The notes: a model not told the origin generated them from the sequence alone. A stretch of DNA of 18,599 bases from JBEBGV01 sp040081265 (GCA_040081265.1 JBEBGV010000084.1:1-18599); one strand, 5' to 3'. Shown: positions 1 through 8,776, counted from the stretch's first letter. Made by a program: numbers and translations.

Positions 1-2520
1 AAGAGTGAAGTCGAAGGGCGCCTGCTCGAAGTCTCCGGCCGCGAATACATGGTTCGGGGCCGCGGCTATCTCCAGTCGATCGAAGACATCGAGAAGGTCT
101 CGCTTGGTGCCAACGCGCGCGGGACGCCCGTGCGCATCGCCGATGTGGCCACCGTTCAACTCGGGCCGGACCTGCGCCGCGGTGTCGCGGAACTCGACGG
201 CAAAGGCGAAGTCGTCGGCGGCATCGTCGTGATGCGGTTCGGCGAGAACGCGCTGCGTGTGATCGATCGGGTGAAGGCGAAACTGCAGGAGCTGCAGGCG
301 TCGCTGCCGAGGGGCGTTCGGGTGATTCCCACCTACGACCGATCGGGCTTGATCAACGAGTCGATTGCGACTCTGCGACGGACGCTGATCGAAGAGGTGG
401 TCGTCGTCTCACTGGTCATTCTGATCTTCCTGCTTCACGTTCGCTCTGCGCTCGTGCCGATTCTCGCGCTGCCCATTGCTATCGTCGGTGCGTTCATCCC
501 GATGTATTACTTCGGCATCACCTCGAACATCATGTCTCTGGGCGGCCTTGCGCTGGCCATTGGCGTCGTCGTTGACGCGGCTATCGTAATGGTCGAGAAC
601 GCCTATCGACACATCTCCGAGCCGCCCGTCGCGTACGAGAACCAACCCCAGGCGATACTCGCCGCGGCCAAACAGGTTGCCAGACCCATCTTCTTTTCAT
701 TGGCGATCGTCATCGTGTCGTTCGCGCCGGTGTTCCTGCTGGAGGCCCAGGAGGGGCGCATGTTCCGGCCGCTGGCGTTCACCAAGACATCGGCGATGGC
801 GTTGGCGTCGCTGCTGTCAATCACGTTAGTGCCGGTCCTGATGACCATCTTCATCCGCGGCCGGCGGCTGAAGCCCGAGTCTGTCAATCCGCTGTCGCGG
901 GTGTTCGCGTGGGTGTACGAGCCGATCCTCAGGCTGGCGTTGCGGTGGCGCTGGGCGGCGCTGCTCGTCAACGTCGCGGTCATTCCGCTGACGATTCCGC
1001 TGGCGCTCTCGCTGGGTAGCGAGTTCATGCCGCCGCTCTACGAGGGGTCGATACTGTATATGCCGACGGCCGCCCCAGGCATGTCGGTCACCGAAGCCAC
1101 CCGGCTCCTGCAGACGCAGGACAAGATTCTGCGGCAAGTACCGGAAGTGGAGCGGGTGTTTGGCACGGTCGGGCGCGGCACCACACCGACCGACAACACG
1201 CCAATGGGCATGGTCAATACCACCGTGATGCTGAAGCCTCGCGAGCAGTGGCGACCGGGCATGACCTTCGAGCGGCTGCAAGCGGAGATGGACGAGCAAC
1301 TGCAGTTCCCCGGGTTTCCAAACGTCTGGACACAGCCGATTCGCAATCGTCTCGACATGCTGCTGACGGGCATCAAGACTCCGGTGGGCATCAAGGTCTT
1401 CGGGCCTGATCTGAGCGCGATCGAAATGATCGGACGGCAGATCGAGCAAATCGTGCAGGCTGTCCCGGGGACGCGCAGCGTGTACGCCGAACGCGTCTCG
1501 CAGGGCTACTTCACCGACATCCGCATCGACCGCGATGCCATCGCGCGTCACGGGCTGCGCATCCAGGACGTGCAGGACGTCATTCAGTCTGCACTCGGCG
1601 GCGAGAACGTCACACAGACCTTTGAGGGCCGCGAGCGGTATCCGGTCAACGTCCGCTACGCGCGTGACTTCCGCGAGTCAATCCCGGCACTCGAGCGGGT
1701 GCTCGTGAAGACGCCGGCCGGCGCAAACATCCCGCTCGGCCAGCTGGCGACGATTGAGCTGACGACGGGTCCGGCCATGGTACGGGATGAGGATGGGCAG
1801 CTCGCCGGGTACGTCTACGTTGATACTGCCACCACCAACGTGGGTGGATATGTCGATGCGGCAAAGGCGGCCCTTGCCGATCAGCTGCGGCTGCCGGCCG
1901 GTTACACGCTGCAGTGGACGGGGCAATACGAATTCCAACTCCGCGCACGGGAGCGGCTCCGCATCCTGATTCCGATCGTGCTGTTCATCATCTTCATGCT
2001 GCTGTACCTCACCTTTCATTCGGTGGCGGAAGCCGCAATTGTGATGCTGTCGGTGGTCTACGCCATGACCGGCGGCATCATCCTGCAGTGGCTGCTCGGC
2101 TATAACTTCTCGGTCGCGGTGTGGGTGGGCTACATCGCGCTCTACGGTGTGGCGGTGCAGACCGGCGTGGTGATGGTTGTCTACCTCCACGAGGCGCTGA
2201 ACAAGCGGCTGGCGAGCCGGCATCCTCTCACGGCGCAGGACATCTGGGACGCCACCATTGAAGGATCGGTGTTGCGTCTCCGTCCCAAGCTGATGACGGT
2301 CACCGTCGTGATGGCGTCGCTCATCCCGATCATGTGGAGCACCGGCGTTGGCTCCGACATCATGAAGCCAATAGCCGCGCCTATCATCGGGGGGATGGTG
2401 ACGTCGACGATCCACGTATTGATCATCACGCCGCTGATTTTTTACCTGCTCAAACTGCGGGCCTTCAGACGCGGGCGGTTGGCAACATCGGCGACGGCAG
2501 CGGAAGAGGCGCAGCCATGA
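1..2520 (+). CDS. cusA: Heavy-metal RND efflux pump, CusA/CzcA family (5'-truncated by window edge)
   Basis: Inner-membrane proton-driven pump subunit of a tripartite CusCBA/CzcCBA-type exporter. The frame is open from base 1, so the N-terminal ~200 residues lie outside; 839 residues are visible of the usual ~1040. Family signatures are the GREYMVRGRGY start of the visible part, the porter-domain stretch TGIKTPVGIKVFG, and the TM4 motif VDAAIVMVENA at visible residues 191-201, whose Asp (192) matches the proton-relay Asp of CusA (D405). Hydrophobic helices cluster around residues 130-190 and again near the C-terminus. Substrate is uncertain between Cu(I)/Ag(I) and Zn/Co/Cd; I prefer Cu/Ag from the downstream copper genes. 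The membrane-fusion (CusB) and outer-membrane (CusC) partners would be expected upstream, outside the window. The gene ends 112 bp before the copper ATPase. Confidence 0.93.
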   Translation, partial: KSEVEGRLLEVSGREYMVRGRGYLQSIEDIEKVSLGANARGTPVRIADVATVQLGPDLRRGVAELDGKGEVVGGIVVMRFGENALRVIDRVKAKLQELQASLPRGVRVIPTYDRSGLINESIATLRRTLIEEVVVVSLVILIFLLHVRSALVPILALPIAIVGAFIPMYYFGITSNIMSLGGLALAIGVVVDAAIVMVENAYRHISEPPVAYENQPQAILAAAKQVARPIFFSLAIVIVSFAPVFLLEAQEGRMFRPLAFTKTSAMALASLLSITLVPVLMTIFIRGRRLKPESVNPLSRVFAWVYEPILRLALRWRWAALLVNVAVIPLTIPLALSLGSEFMPPLYEGSILYMPTAAPGMSVTEATRLLQTQDKILRQVPEVERVFGTVGRGTTPTDNTPMGMVNTTVMLKPREQWRPGMTFERLQAEMDEQLQFPGFPNVWTQPIRNRLDMLLTGIKTPVGIKVFGPDLSAIEMIGRQIEQIVQAVPGTRSVYAERVSQGYFTDIRIDRDAIARHGLRIQDVQDVIQSALGGENVTQTFEGRERYPVNVRYARDFRESIPALERVLVKTPAGANIPLGQLATIELTTGPAMVRDEDGQLAGYVYVDTATTNVGGYVDAAKAALADQLRLPAGYTLQWTGQYEFQLRARERLRILIPIVLFIIFMLLYLTFHSVAEAAIVMLSVVYAMTGGIILQWLLGYNFSVAVWVGYIALYGVAVQTGVVMVVYLHEALNKRLASRHPLTAQDIWDATIEGSVLRLRPKLMTVTVVMASLIPIMWSTGVGSDIMKPIAAPIIGGMVTSTIHVLIITPLIFYLLKLRAFRRGRLATSATAAEEAQP

Positions 2521-2564
2521 CTGCCCCCGCACTCTAGAGCCAGAACTGACGCGCCCCGGACGAC

Positions 2565-2616
2565 TCCTGTAGATTGACTGTAATGGCCGAGAGCCGGCTG
2601 CGTCTTATCTACAGGA
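2565..2616. promoter_or_regulatory. Perfect 10-bp inverted repeat upstream of the copper ATPase; candidate operator or leader stem
   Basis: TCCTGTAGAT at 2565-2574 is exactly mirrored by ATCTACAGGA at 2607-2616, with a 32-bp spacer. The spacer begins inside a -35-like TTGACT (2574-2579) and contains the palindrome AGCCGGCT (2592-2599). The right arm ends 4 bp before the GGAG ribosome-binding site of the ATPase. The TGTAGA/TCTACA half-sites recall the TACA/TGTA cores of CopY/BlaI-family operators, but no such regulator is seen here and the spacing is unusual. No well-spaced -10 box was found. It could act as a DNA operator pair or, if transcribed, as a 10-bp stem occluding the leader. Confidence 0.4.
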
Positions 2617-2632
2617 ATGCGGAGAAACGACC

Positions 2633-4954
2633 ATGACCATGCACCACCACGACTCTGCCGCAGAGCGAGACCCGGTATGCGGAATGACCATCGACCCCGA
2701 GAAAGCGGCCGGCCACCTCGACTACAAAGGCACGACCCACTACTTCTGCAATCCGTCGTGCCTCGAGAAGTTCCGCGCCAACCCTGAGCAATTCGTCGAT
2801 GGCCCACCTCCCACGGCGTCTGGACCCGCCGCTCCAGAGGGGGCGGAATACACCTGTCCGATGCATCCGCAGATCGTGCGGAACGCGCCGGGGCCCTGCC
2901 CGATTTGCGGGATGGCCCTCGAGCCACGCATCCCTACCCTGAACGAGGACACTGTCGAGCTCGACGACATGACGCGGCGCTTCCGCGTCAGCACCGTGCT
3001 CACCATCCCGGCGGTGGTGCTGGCGATGGCGGAATACCTCCCGGGTCGTCCACTCGAGTCGCTGGTCAGTCCAACCGCGGCCGGCTGGCTGCAACTCGCG
3101 TTGGCGACACCTGTGGTCCTGTGGGGCGGGTGGCCGTTCTTCGAGCGTGGCTGGCAATCTCTCGTCAATCGCAGCCTCAACATGTTCACCCTCATCGCTC
3201 TGGGCGTGGGGATCGCCTACCTGTTCAGCGTCGTCGCCACGGTGTTCCCGGAGCTGTTTCCCGCGTCGTTCCGCATGGACAGTGGCCAGGTCGGTGTCTA
3301 CTTCGAGGCCGCGGCGGTGATCGTGACCCTGGTGTTGCTCGGTCAGGTGATGGAACTGCGCGCGCGCAGTCAGACCGGAGCAGCAATTCGCGCGCTCCTC
3401 GGGCTCGCGCCCAAGACCGCTCGGCGGCTGCGAGACGACGGGAGCGACGAGGACGTGGCGCTCGAGCACGTGCAGGTCGGCGATCGCCTGCGGGTTCGAC
3501 CGGGTGAGAAGGTTCCGGTGGATGGGGCCGTAGTTGAAGGGGCCAGCGCGGTCGACGAGTCGATGGTGACCGGCGAATCCATTCCCGTCGAGAAGCATGG
3601 TGGCGACAAGGTGATCGGCGCGACGATCAACGGAACCGGTTCTCTGGTGATGCGGGCTGAGCGGGTTGGCTCCGACACACTGCTGGCGCAGATCGTCGCG
3701 ATGGTGGCGCAGGCGCAACGCAGCCGTGCCCCGATCCAGAAACTTGCCGACGTCGTCGCCGGATACTTCGTGCCGGCAGTCGTGGCGATTGCCGCGGTCA
3801 CCGCCATTGTCTGGGGAACGATCGGGCCCGAGCCGCGGATGGCCCATGCCATCATCAATGCGGTGGCGGTGCTGATCATCGCGTGCCCCTGCGCGCTCGG
3901 TCTCGCAACCCCCATGTCGATCATGGTGGCCACCGGCAAGGGTGCGACAGCTGGCGTGCTTTTCAAGAACGCGGAAGCGATTGAAGTGCTCCGCAAGGTT
4001 GACACGCTGGTGGTCGACAAGACAGGGACATTGACGGTCGGCAAGCCGCAGCTGGTGTCAGTGACGACCACCGCTGCCGTCGACGAGCAGACGTTGCTCA
4101 GGCTGGCAGCCAGTCTGGAACGTGCCAGCGAGCACCCGCTCGCGGCGGCGATTGTGGCCGGTGCGGAGGCGCGTGGAGTGAAGACGACGAGCGCCGAGTC
4201 GTTCGAGTCGATTACGGGCAAAGGTGTCACCGGGCGTGTTGACCAGCGACGCGTGGCGCTGGGCAATCGTCGACTGCTCGAGGATCTCGGCGTCCAGGCG
4301 CCAGAGGCTCTCGACCGGGCCGACCGGCTGCGACAGCACGGTCAGACCGTGATGTTCGTCGTTGTTGACGACGTCCTCGCAGGACTGATCGGGGTGGCCG
4401 ATCCAATCAAGGAGACGACGCCCGAGGCGATTCGTCAGCTGCACGACGAGCATGTACGTGTCGTGATGATGACTGGCGACAGCCGCGTCACTGCCGAAGC
4501 GGTGGCGAAGCAGCTCGGCATCGATGAGGTGATCCCGGAGGTGCTGCCCGATCAGAAGGCGGCGATGGTGAAGCGCCTGCAGGACGAGGGCCGGATTGTG
4601 GCGATGGCGGGCGACGGGGTCAACGATGCCCCGGCACTGGCCCAGGCGCACGTGGGTATTGCGATGGGGACCGGGACGGACGTGGCGATGGAGAGTGCCG
4701 GCGTGACGCTTGTGAAGGGAGACTTGCGGGGCATCGTCAGGGCGCGCCGGCTCAGCCGGGCCACGCTGACCAACATCCAGCAGAACCTGTTCTTCGCGTT
4801 CGTCTACAACGCTCTTGGGGTGCCGATCGCGGCCGGGGTGCTCTATCCCGTTTTCGGCCTCCTTCTCAGCCCGATGATCGCGGCTGCGGCGATGAGCCTG
4901 AGTTCCGTATCGGTGGTCGGCAATGCCCTCAGGCTTCGCCGCTTCGCGCTGTGA
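2633..4954 (+). CDS. copA: Copper-translocating P1B-type ATPase with N-terminal YHS and CPMHP metal-binding domains
   Basis: Exports Cu(I) (or Ag(I)) from the cytoplasm at the cost of ATP. In order over 773 residues: YHS domain (~12-55, RDPVCGM ... FCNPSC); heavy-metal-binding domain (~72-98, YTCPMHP ... CPICGM); membrane helices; actuator TGES (313-316); TM CPC (418-420, IACPCALGLATP); phosphorylation site DKTGTLT (462-468); nucleotide-binding HP (501-502); TGD (614-616); GDGVND (660-665); and a last helix pair with YN (725-726) and MSLSS (754-758). CPC together with YN and MxxSS is the P1B-1 Cu(I) signature. There is no classical CXXC HMA domain at the N-terminus. GGAG at 2621-2624 sits 8 nt before the ATG. 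All catalytic motifs are intact, so it should be active. It follows the RND pump in the same direction after the inverted repeat. Confidence 0.96.
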   Translation: MTMHHHDSAAERDPVCGMTIDPEKAAGHLDYKGTTHYFCNPSCLEKFRANPEQFVDGPPPTASGPAAPEGAEYTCPMHPQIVRNAPGPCPICGMALEPRIPTLNEDTVELDDMTRRFRVSTVLTIPAVVLAMAEYLPGRPLESLVSPTAAGWLQLALATPVVLWGGWPFFERGWQSLVNRSLNMFTLIALGVGIAYLFSVVATVFPELFPASFRMDSGQVGVYFEAAAVIVTLVLLGQVMELRARSQTGAAIRALLGLAPKTARRLRDDGSDEDVALEHVQVGDRLRVRPGEKVPVDGAVVEGASAVDESMVTGESIPVEKHGGDKVIGATINGTGSLVMRAERVGSDTLLAQIVAMVAQAQRSRAPIQKLADVVAGYFVPAVVAIAAVTAIVWGTIGPEPRMAHAIINAVAVLIIACPCALGLATPMSIMVATGKGATAGVLFKNAEAIEVLRKVDTLVVDKTGTLTVGKPQLVSVTTTAAVDEQTLLRLAASLERASEHPLAAAIVAGAEARGVKTTSAESFESITGKGVTGRVDQRRVALGNRRLLEDLGVQAPEALDRADRLRQHGQTVMFVVVDDVLAGLIGVADPIKETTPEAIRQLHDEHVRVVMMTGDSRVTAEAVAKQLGIDEVIPEVLPDQKAAMVKRLQDEGRIVAMAGDGVNDAPALAQAHVGIAMGTGTDVAMESAGVTLVKGDLRGIVRARRLSRATLTNIQQNLFFAFVYNALGVPIAAGVLYPVFGLLLSPMIAAAAMSLSSVSVVGNALRLRRFAL

Positions 4955-4970
4955 CGCGTGGTACACTGCG

Positions 4971-5375
4971 ATGGTGAACTGGAAGCGGCACATCAGCGTC
5001 CTCACGCTGACTATTCTGTTCGGCCTGCCTGTCTCAGGGCTGGCCTGCGGGCTGCTGTGCCAGAGCGCCGCTGCGGACCCGACCGCATCCGGGCATCATC
5101 ACCACTCATCAAGTGAGAATGGTGGTGGTGCGACGACCACCAGCGAGCGTCTCACCGTCGATAACCCCCTTTGTCCCAACCCAGGCAGCGCCGTCCTTCA
5201 GCAGGTAACCATCGCCGCCGATCGTGCCGACCGCCTGGGCGGGGTCGTCGTGGGCGCACTCATCAACGCCCAGTCCGACTTGTGGGTCCGACGAAATTCC
5301 GGCGTCCCGCCCGTTCGTCCGCCTGATCAAATTTCGCCCTCCCTCACAGCGACGCCATTCGTTCTGCGCGTCTGA
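4971..5375 (+). CDS. Small secreted His-rich protein, function unknown
   Basis: I do not recognise a named family. From the ATG at 4971 the product is 134 residues, with a positively charged start (MVNWKRH) and a hydrophobic signal segment (~8-30) holding two Cys (26 and 30). Next come a HHHH run (42-45) in a Ser/Gly/Thr-rich linker and a third Cys (68). The C-terminus is Pro-rich, ending TPFVLRV, a pattern common in small secreted hypothetical proteins near copper genes. The frame is open upstream to 4923, but that extension would overlap the ATPase and push the signal peptide inward. No clear Shine-Dalgarno precedes 4971; a TACACT box at 4962-4967 is too close to act except as a leaderless promoter. 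A periplasmic copper-binding or sensing role is inferred only from His/Cys content and position. Confidence 0.6.
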   Translation: MVNWKRHISVLTLTILFGLPVSGLACGLLCQSAAADPTASGHHHHSSSENGGGATTTSERLTVDNPLCPNPGSAVLQQVTIAADRADRLGGVVVGALINAQSDLWVRRNSGVPPVRPPDQISPSLTATPFVLRV

Positions 5376-5486
5376 TTCCTTCACCCTGAGCGCCTGGCTG
5401 CGCTCCGTTCCTGCCCCGAACCGTTCTCGCGCGTTGCCCCGCGACCGGCTCTGGGCGTGTGTCCTACGTGGTGAGGGAATACGTTC

Positions 5487-6146
5487 ATGTCAACACAGCG
5501 GCGGCGACCCGGCAAAGGGATGCCGTTCAGGAGTGCATCGGCGCCTCGGCGCCCTGGTGCGTGGGGCCCCACGATTCGGGCGCTTGCCGTCCTGGTCTCG
5601 ATTCTGGCGGTGGTTGGCGGTCTGGTCGCATACACGATCGTGAGGCGAGGCCTCAGTGCGCACGACCAACCGAGCCGCGCTGAAGCGGTGCTGGCGCGGT
5701 GGATGCGGGGACTCGCTACCCCGCAGGCCACTCGAGTGCGGCGCAATCCGGTTCCGGCGACGCCGCAGGTCCTGCAGGGCGCACTCGAGCACTACGCCGA
5801 TCATTGCGCGACGTGTCACGCCAACGACGGCAGTGGGGACACGGCAATCGGGCGTGCTCTCTATCCGAAGGCACCGGACATGCGGGCGTCGGCGACGCAG
5901 TCGCTTTCCGACGGCGAGCTGTTCTCGATCATCGAGCACGGGATTCGTCTGACGGGCATGCCGGCGTGGGGAAATGGCACTGCGCAAGGCGAGCGTGACA
6001 GCTGGGGGCTGGTGCACTTCCTCCGTCGTCTGCCGACGCTGTCGGCCGACGATTTCGAGCGTATGGAGGCACTCAGCCCCAAGACGCCCGCGCAAATGAA
6101 GGACGAAGAGGAAACGCGGCGGTTCCTTTCTGGTGGCGGACTATGA
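5487..6146 (+). CDS. Membrane-anchored mono-haem cytochrome c, class I
   Basis: Periplasmic electron carrier of 219 residues. A basic N-terminus is followed by one hydrophobic segment (~30-52) acting as an uncleaved anchor or signal. The haem-binding CATCH is at 107-111, and TGMPAW supplies the likely axial Met (158). The segment between contains the KAPDM pattern common in c6/cbb3-CcoP-like small cytochromes. The start at 5487 has GAGGG (5473-5477) 9 nt upstream; an in-frame ATG at 5523 is an alternative. The stop overlaps the ATG of the multicopper oxidase by 4 bp (ATGA), so the two are probably translationally coupled. It may accept electrons from or donate them to the oxidase, which is inference from the coupling. 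No second haem site is seen. Confidence 0.88.
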   Translation: MSTQRRRPGKGMPFRSASAPRRPGAWGPTIRALAVLVSILAVVGGLVAYTIVRRGLSAHDQPSRAEAVLARWMRGLATPQATRVRRNPVPATPQVLQGALEHYADHCATCHANDGSGDTAIGRALYPKAPDMRASATQSLSDGELFSIIEHGIRLTGMPAWGNGTAQGERDSWGLVHFLRRLPTLSADDFERMEALSPKTPAQMKDEEETRRFLSGGGL

Positions 6147-7930
6147 ACAGGACTCACATCTCGCGGCGTACCTTTGTCAAGGGACTCACCGTCGGTGGCG
6201 CTGTGGCTGGGTTGGGACTGTGGCCCGCCTCAGCGCCGGCCGGCGAGCTGGCGCGGTCCCCATGGACCACACTGGTCGGCCCGGAATTCGATCTGCGCAT
6301 CGGTGAAACGCCGATGAACTTCACGGGCCGTCCGCGCACGGCCATCACGGTCAATGGCTCGGTGCCGGCGCCGATCTTGCGCTGGAAGGAAGGTGACCTC
6401 GTCACGCTGCGCGTCACGAACACCTTGCCGGATGTGGCCTCCATTCACTGGCACGGCATCCTTCTGCCGGCCAACATGGACGGCGTTCCCGGCCTCAGCT
6501 TCCATGGCATACCGCCCGGCGGAAGGTATCTGTACCAATTCAGGGTCCGTCAGGCGGGCACCTACTGGTATCACTCGCATTCCGGCTTTCAGGAACAGCA
6601 GGGCCTGTACGGCCCGCTGGTCATCGAGCCGCGCGCGCCTGAGCCGTTCGTCTTCAACCGGGACTACGTCGTGATGCTCTCCGATTGGACCGACGAGAGT
6701 CCCGAACGGGTGTTCAGCAAGTTGAAGAAGCAGTCTGACTATTACAACTTGCGCCAGCGCACACTGGGCGACTTCCTGCGAGACGTGCGCAGGCAGGGTG
6801 TCAAGAGCACGCTCGCCGATCGGGAGATGTGGGGCGAGATGCGGATGAAACCGACGGACATCGCCGACGTTTCTGGTCACACCTATACCTACTTGATGAA
6901 TGGCACGGCGCCGGCGGGCAACTGGACGGGGATCTTCCGCCCTGGCGAACGCATCCGCCTGCGGTTTATCAACGGATCTGCGATGTCGTACTTCGATGTG
7001 CGGATCCCGGGTCTCAAGATGACCGTGGTGGCCGCCGACGGTCAGTACGTCCACCCGGTGACGGTCGACGAATTTCGTATCGCTACCGCAGAGACCTTCG
7101 ACGTCATCGTCGAGCCGTCTGGTCAGGACGCGTTCACGATCTTCGCGCAGTCGAACGACCGCACCGGGTACGCCGCCGGAACACTGGCCGTCCAGGCGGG
7201 CCTTCAGGCCCCGATTCCGCAACTCGACCCAAGGCCCATGGTGACGATGGCAGACATGGGTCACGGGAGCCCGGCACACGACATGTCCGCGATGGCGCCC
7301 GTGGCGGCCCCAGGACCCGAGTCACCGGCTGCCGTTCCGCCGCCTACGGACCCGCCGGCCGCCGATCCGCATGCCGGGCACAACATGGCGGCGATGGGAA
7401 GCGCGACTCAGCAGCATCCCGCCAGTGAAGAGGGCAACCCCCTGGTCGATATGCAGGCGACGGCGCCGACATCCCGGCTCGACGATCCGGGTATCGGGCT
7501 GCGCGAGAACGGGCGGCGAGTGCTGACCTACGCGGACCTGAAGAGCGCCTTTGCCGACCCCGACGGCCGTGATCCAGGGCGCACCGTCGAACTGCACCTG
7601 ACGGGCCACATGGAACGGTTCGCATGGTCGTTCGATGGAGTCAGGTTTGCTGACGCGGAGCCGCTTCGGCTGACCTATGGCGAGCGCCTGCGCGTGGTCC
7701 TGGTGAACGACACGATGATGACGCATCCCATCCACCTGCATGGCATGTGGAGCGATGTCGAAGACGACAACGGGCAGTTCCACCTGAGGAAACACACTGT
7801 CGATATGCCACCGGGAACGAAGCGGTCGTATCGGGTGACCGCCGATGCGCTCGGTCGCTGGGCCTACCACTGCCATCTGCTGTTTCACATGGAAGCGGGC
7901 ATGTTTCGCGAAGTGCGGGTGGAAGAATGA
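6143..7930 (+). CDS. pcoA: Copper-resistance multicopper oxidase, CopA/PcoA type (Tat-exported)
   Basis: Periplasmic copper oxidase that oxidises Cu(I) to Cu(II) and/or binds copper, reducing O2 to water. The 595-residue product begins with a twin-arginine signal (SRRTFVKG at 7-14, then a hydrophobic stretch to ~33). Four copper ligand motifs are intact: HWHG (102-105), YHSH (143-146), HPIHLHG (528-534) and HCHLLFHMEAGM (576-587, holding the type 1 Cys577 and Met587). Between cupredoxin domains 2 and 3 is a Met/His-rich linker (~366-436), including MADMGHG, HDMSAM and HAGHNMAAM, typical of CopA proteins for binding extra copper. Length fits the family. It overlaps the upstream cytochrome and the downstream copB by 4 bp each. 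The name collides with the copper ATPase CopA, hence the pcoA symbol. Confidence 0.96.
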   Translation: MNRTHISRRTFVKGLTVGGAVAGLGLWPASAPAGELARSPWTTLVGPEFDLRIGETPMNFTGRPRTAITVNGSVPAPILRWKEGDLVTLRVTNTLPDVASIHWHGILLPANMDGVPGLSFHGIPPGGRYLYQFRVRQAGTYWYHSHSGFQEQQGLYGPLVIEPRAPEPFVFNRDYVVMLSDWTDESPERVFSKLKKQSDYYNLRQRTLGDFLRDVRRQGVKSTLADREMWGEMRMKPTDIADVSGHTYTYLMNGTAPAGNWTGIFRPGERIRLRFINGSAMSYFDVRIPGLKMTVVAADGQYVHPVTVDEFRIATAETFDVIVEPSGQDAFTIFAQSNDRTGYAAGTLAVQAGLQAPIPQLDPRPMVTMADMGHGSPAHDMSAMAPVAAPGPESPAAVPPPTDPPAADPHAGHNMAAMGSATQQHPASEEGNPLVDMQATAPTSRLDDPGIGLRENGRRVLTYADLKSAFADPDGRDPGRTVELHLTGHMERFAWSFDGVRFADAEPLRLTYGERLRVVLVNDTMMTHPIHLHGMWSDVEDDNGQFHLRKHTVDMPPGTKRSYRVTADALGRWAYHCHLLFHMEAGMFREVRVEE

Positions 7931-8751
7931 CCGTGCGTGTGGGCGTTGTGCTATTCGCGCTTGCCAGCATGGTGGGGGTCGGGCCAGGTTCCACGGCCTG
8001 GGCGCAGGCGCCATCCACGACCGAGCCGCAGGAGACGGCGCTGCCACCCTTCATTCCGGCTCTAACCGAAGAGGACAGAAAGGCCGCCTTTCCCGACGTC
8101 GACGGACACGCGATGAGCGGAAACCGCGTCAACTATTTCGCCCTGTTCGACCAACTCGAGTGGCAACGCGCGAACGGCGTCAATCATCTCAACCTGGACG
8201 CGCGGGGGTGGGTCGGTCGCGACAGCAACCGGGTTTGGTTCCGGGCCGAAGGCGACGGCGATCGTCATGGCGTCGGCGATGCGCAGGCACACGCACTGTA
8301 TGGGCGACAGGTGTCACGCTGGTGGGACCTGGTGGCCGGCATCCGACAGGACTTCAGTCCGGGGGCGGCGCAGGCCTGGGCAGCGGTGGGAGTTCAGGGA
8401 CTCGCGCCGTACTGGTTCGACGTCGAGGCGACCGCGTATGTCGGCGCCTCCGGGCGCACGCACGCGCGTGTCGAGGTCGAATACGAAGTCCTCGTCACCA
8501 ACCGCCTGGTCGTGCAGCCGCTGTTCGAGATGGAGCTGTATGGGCGGACGGACGCGCAGCGGGCAGTCGGTGCGGGGCTGAGTACGACCGACGCTGGCCT
8601 CCGGCTCCGCTACGAGTTTCGTCGTGAACTGGCGCCGTACGTGGGGATGACGTGGAATCGAAAGTGGGGCAAGACCGCAGATTTCGCCCGGGCCGCAGGC
8701 GAAGACACCGCGGGAGCACGTGTGGTGTCGGGGGTGCGGCTGTGGTTTTGA
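7927..8751 (+). CDS. copB: Copper-resistance outer-membrane protein CopB/PcoB
   Basis: Outer-membrane beta-barrel partner of CopA in copper resistance. The start at 7927 is chosen because ATGA overlaps the oxidase stop and because a signal peptide (MTVRVGVVLFALASMVG ... AWAQA) begins there. The frame is open further upstream to 7747, but that would run inside the oxidase. The product is 274 residues. A mature N-terminal linker is followed by the CopB domain: FDQLEW, the GRDSNRVWFRAEGDG strand, YGRQVSRWWDLVAGIRQD, LAPYWFDVEATAYVG, LYGRTD, and a C-terminal strand ending VRLWF with a terminal Phe typical of barrel proteins. The Met/His-rich N-terminal segment found in many CopB proteins is absent here, so copper storage may fall to neighbours. 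Confidence 0.93.
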   Translation: MTVRVGVVLFALASMVGVGPGSTAWAQAPSTTEPQETALPPFIPALTEEDRKAAFPDVDGHAMSGNRVNYFALFDQLEWQRANGVNHLNLDARGWVGRDSNRVWFRAEGDGDRHGVGDAQAHALYGRQVSRWWDLVAGIRQDFSPGAAQAWAAVGVQGLAPYWFDVEATAYVGASGRTHARVEVEYEVLVTNRLVVQPLFEMELYGRTDAQRAVGAGLSTTDAGLRLRYEFRRELAPYVGMTWNRKWGKTADFARAAGEDTAGARVVSGVRLWF

Positions 8752-8776
8752 TTCGTATCGACTGATGGAGAACAAC

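Noticed and set aside
1678..2532. Long - strand open frame (284 codons) opposite the RND pump
   Set aside because: Antisense shadow of a high-GC gene; the product is rich in Arg/His/Asp with no recognisable domain, and the + strand gene is unmistakable.
2609..3847. 412-codon - strand frame opposite the copper ATPase
   Set aside because: Low-complexity Arg/His-rich translation without motifs, fully inside a gene with all P-type ATPase signatures.
5224..5643. Frame bridging the His-rich gene and the cytochrome gene, considered as a frameshifted fusion
   Set aside because: The His-rich protein has a natural C-terminus and the cytochrome has its own RBS and anchor; the bridging peptide has no domain.
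7747..7926. 60-residue N-terminal extension of CopB
   Set aside because: Would overlap the end of the oxidase, including its copper ligands; a signal peptide and an ATGA overlap start at 7927.
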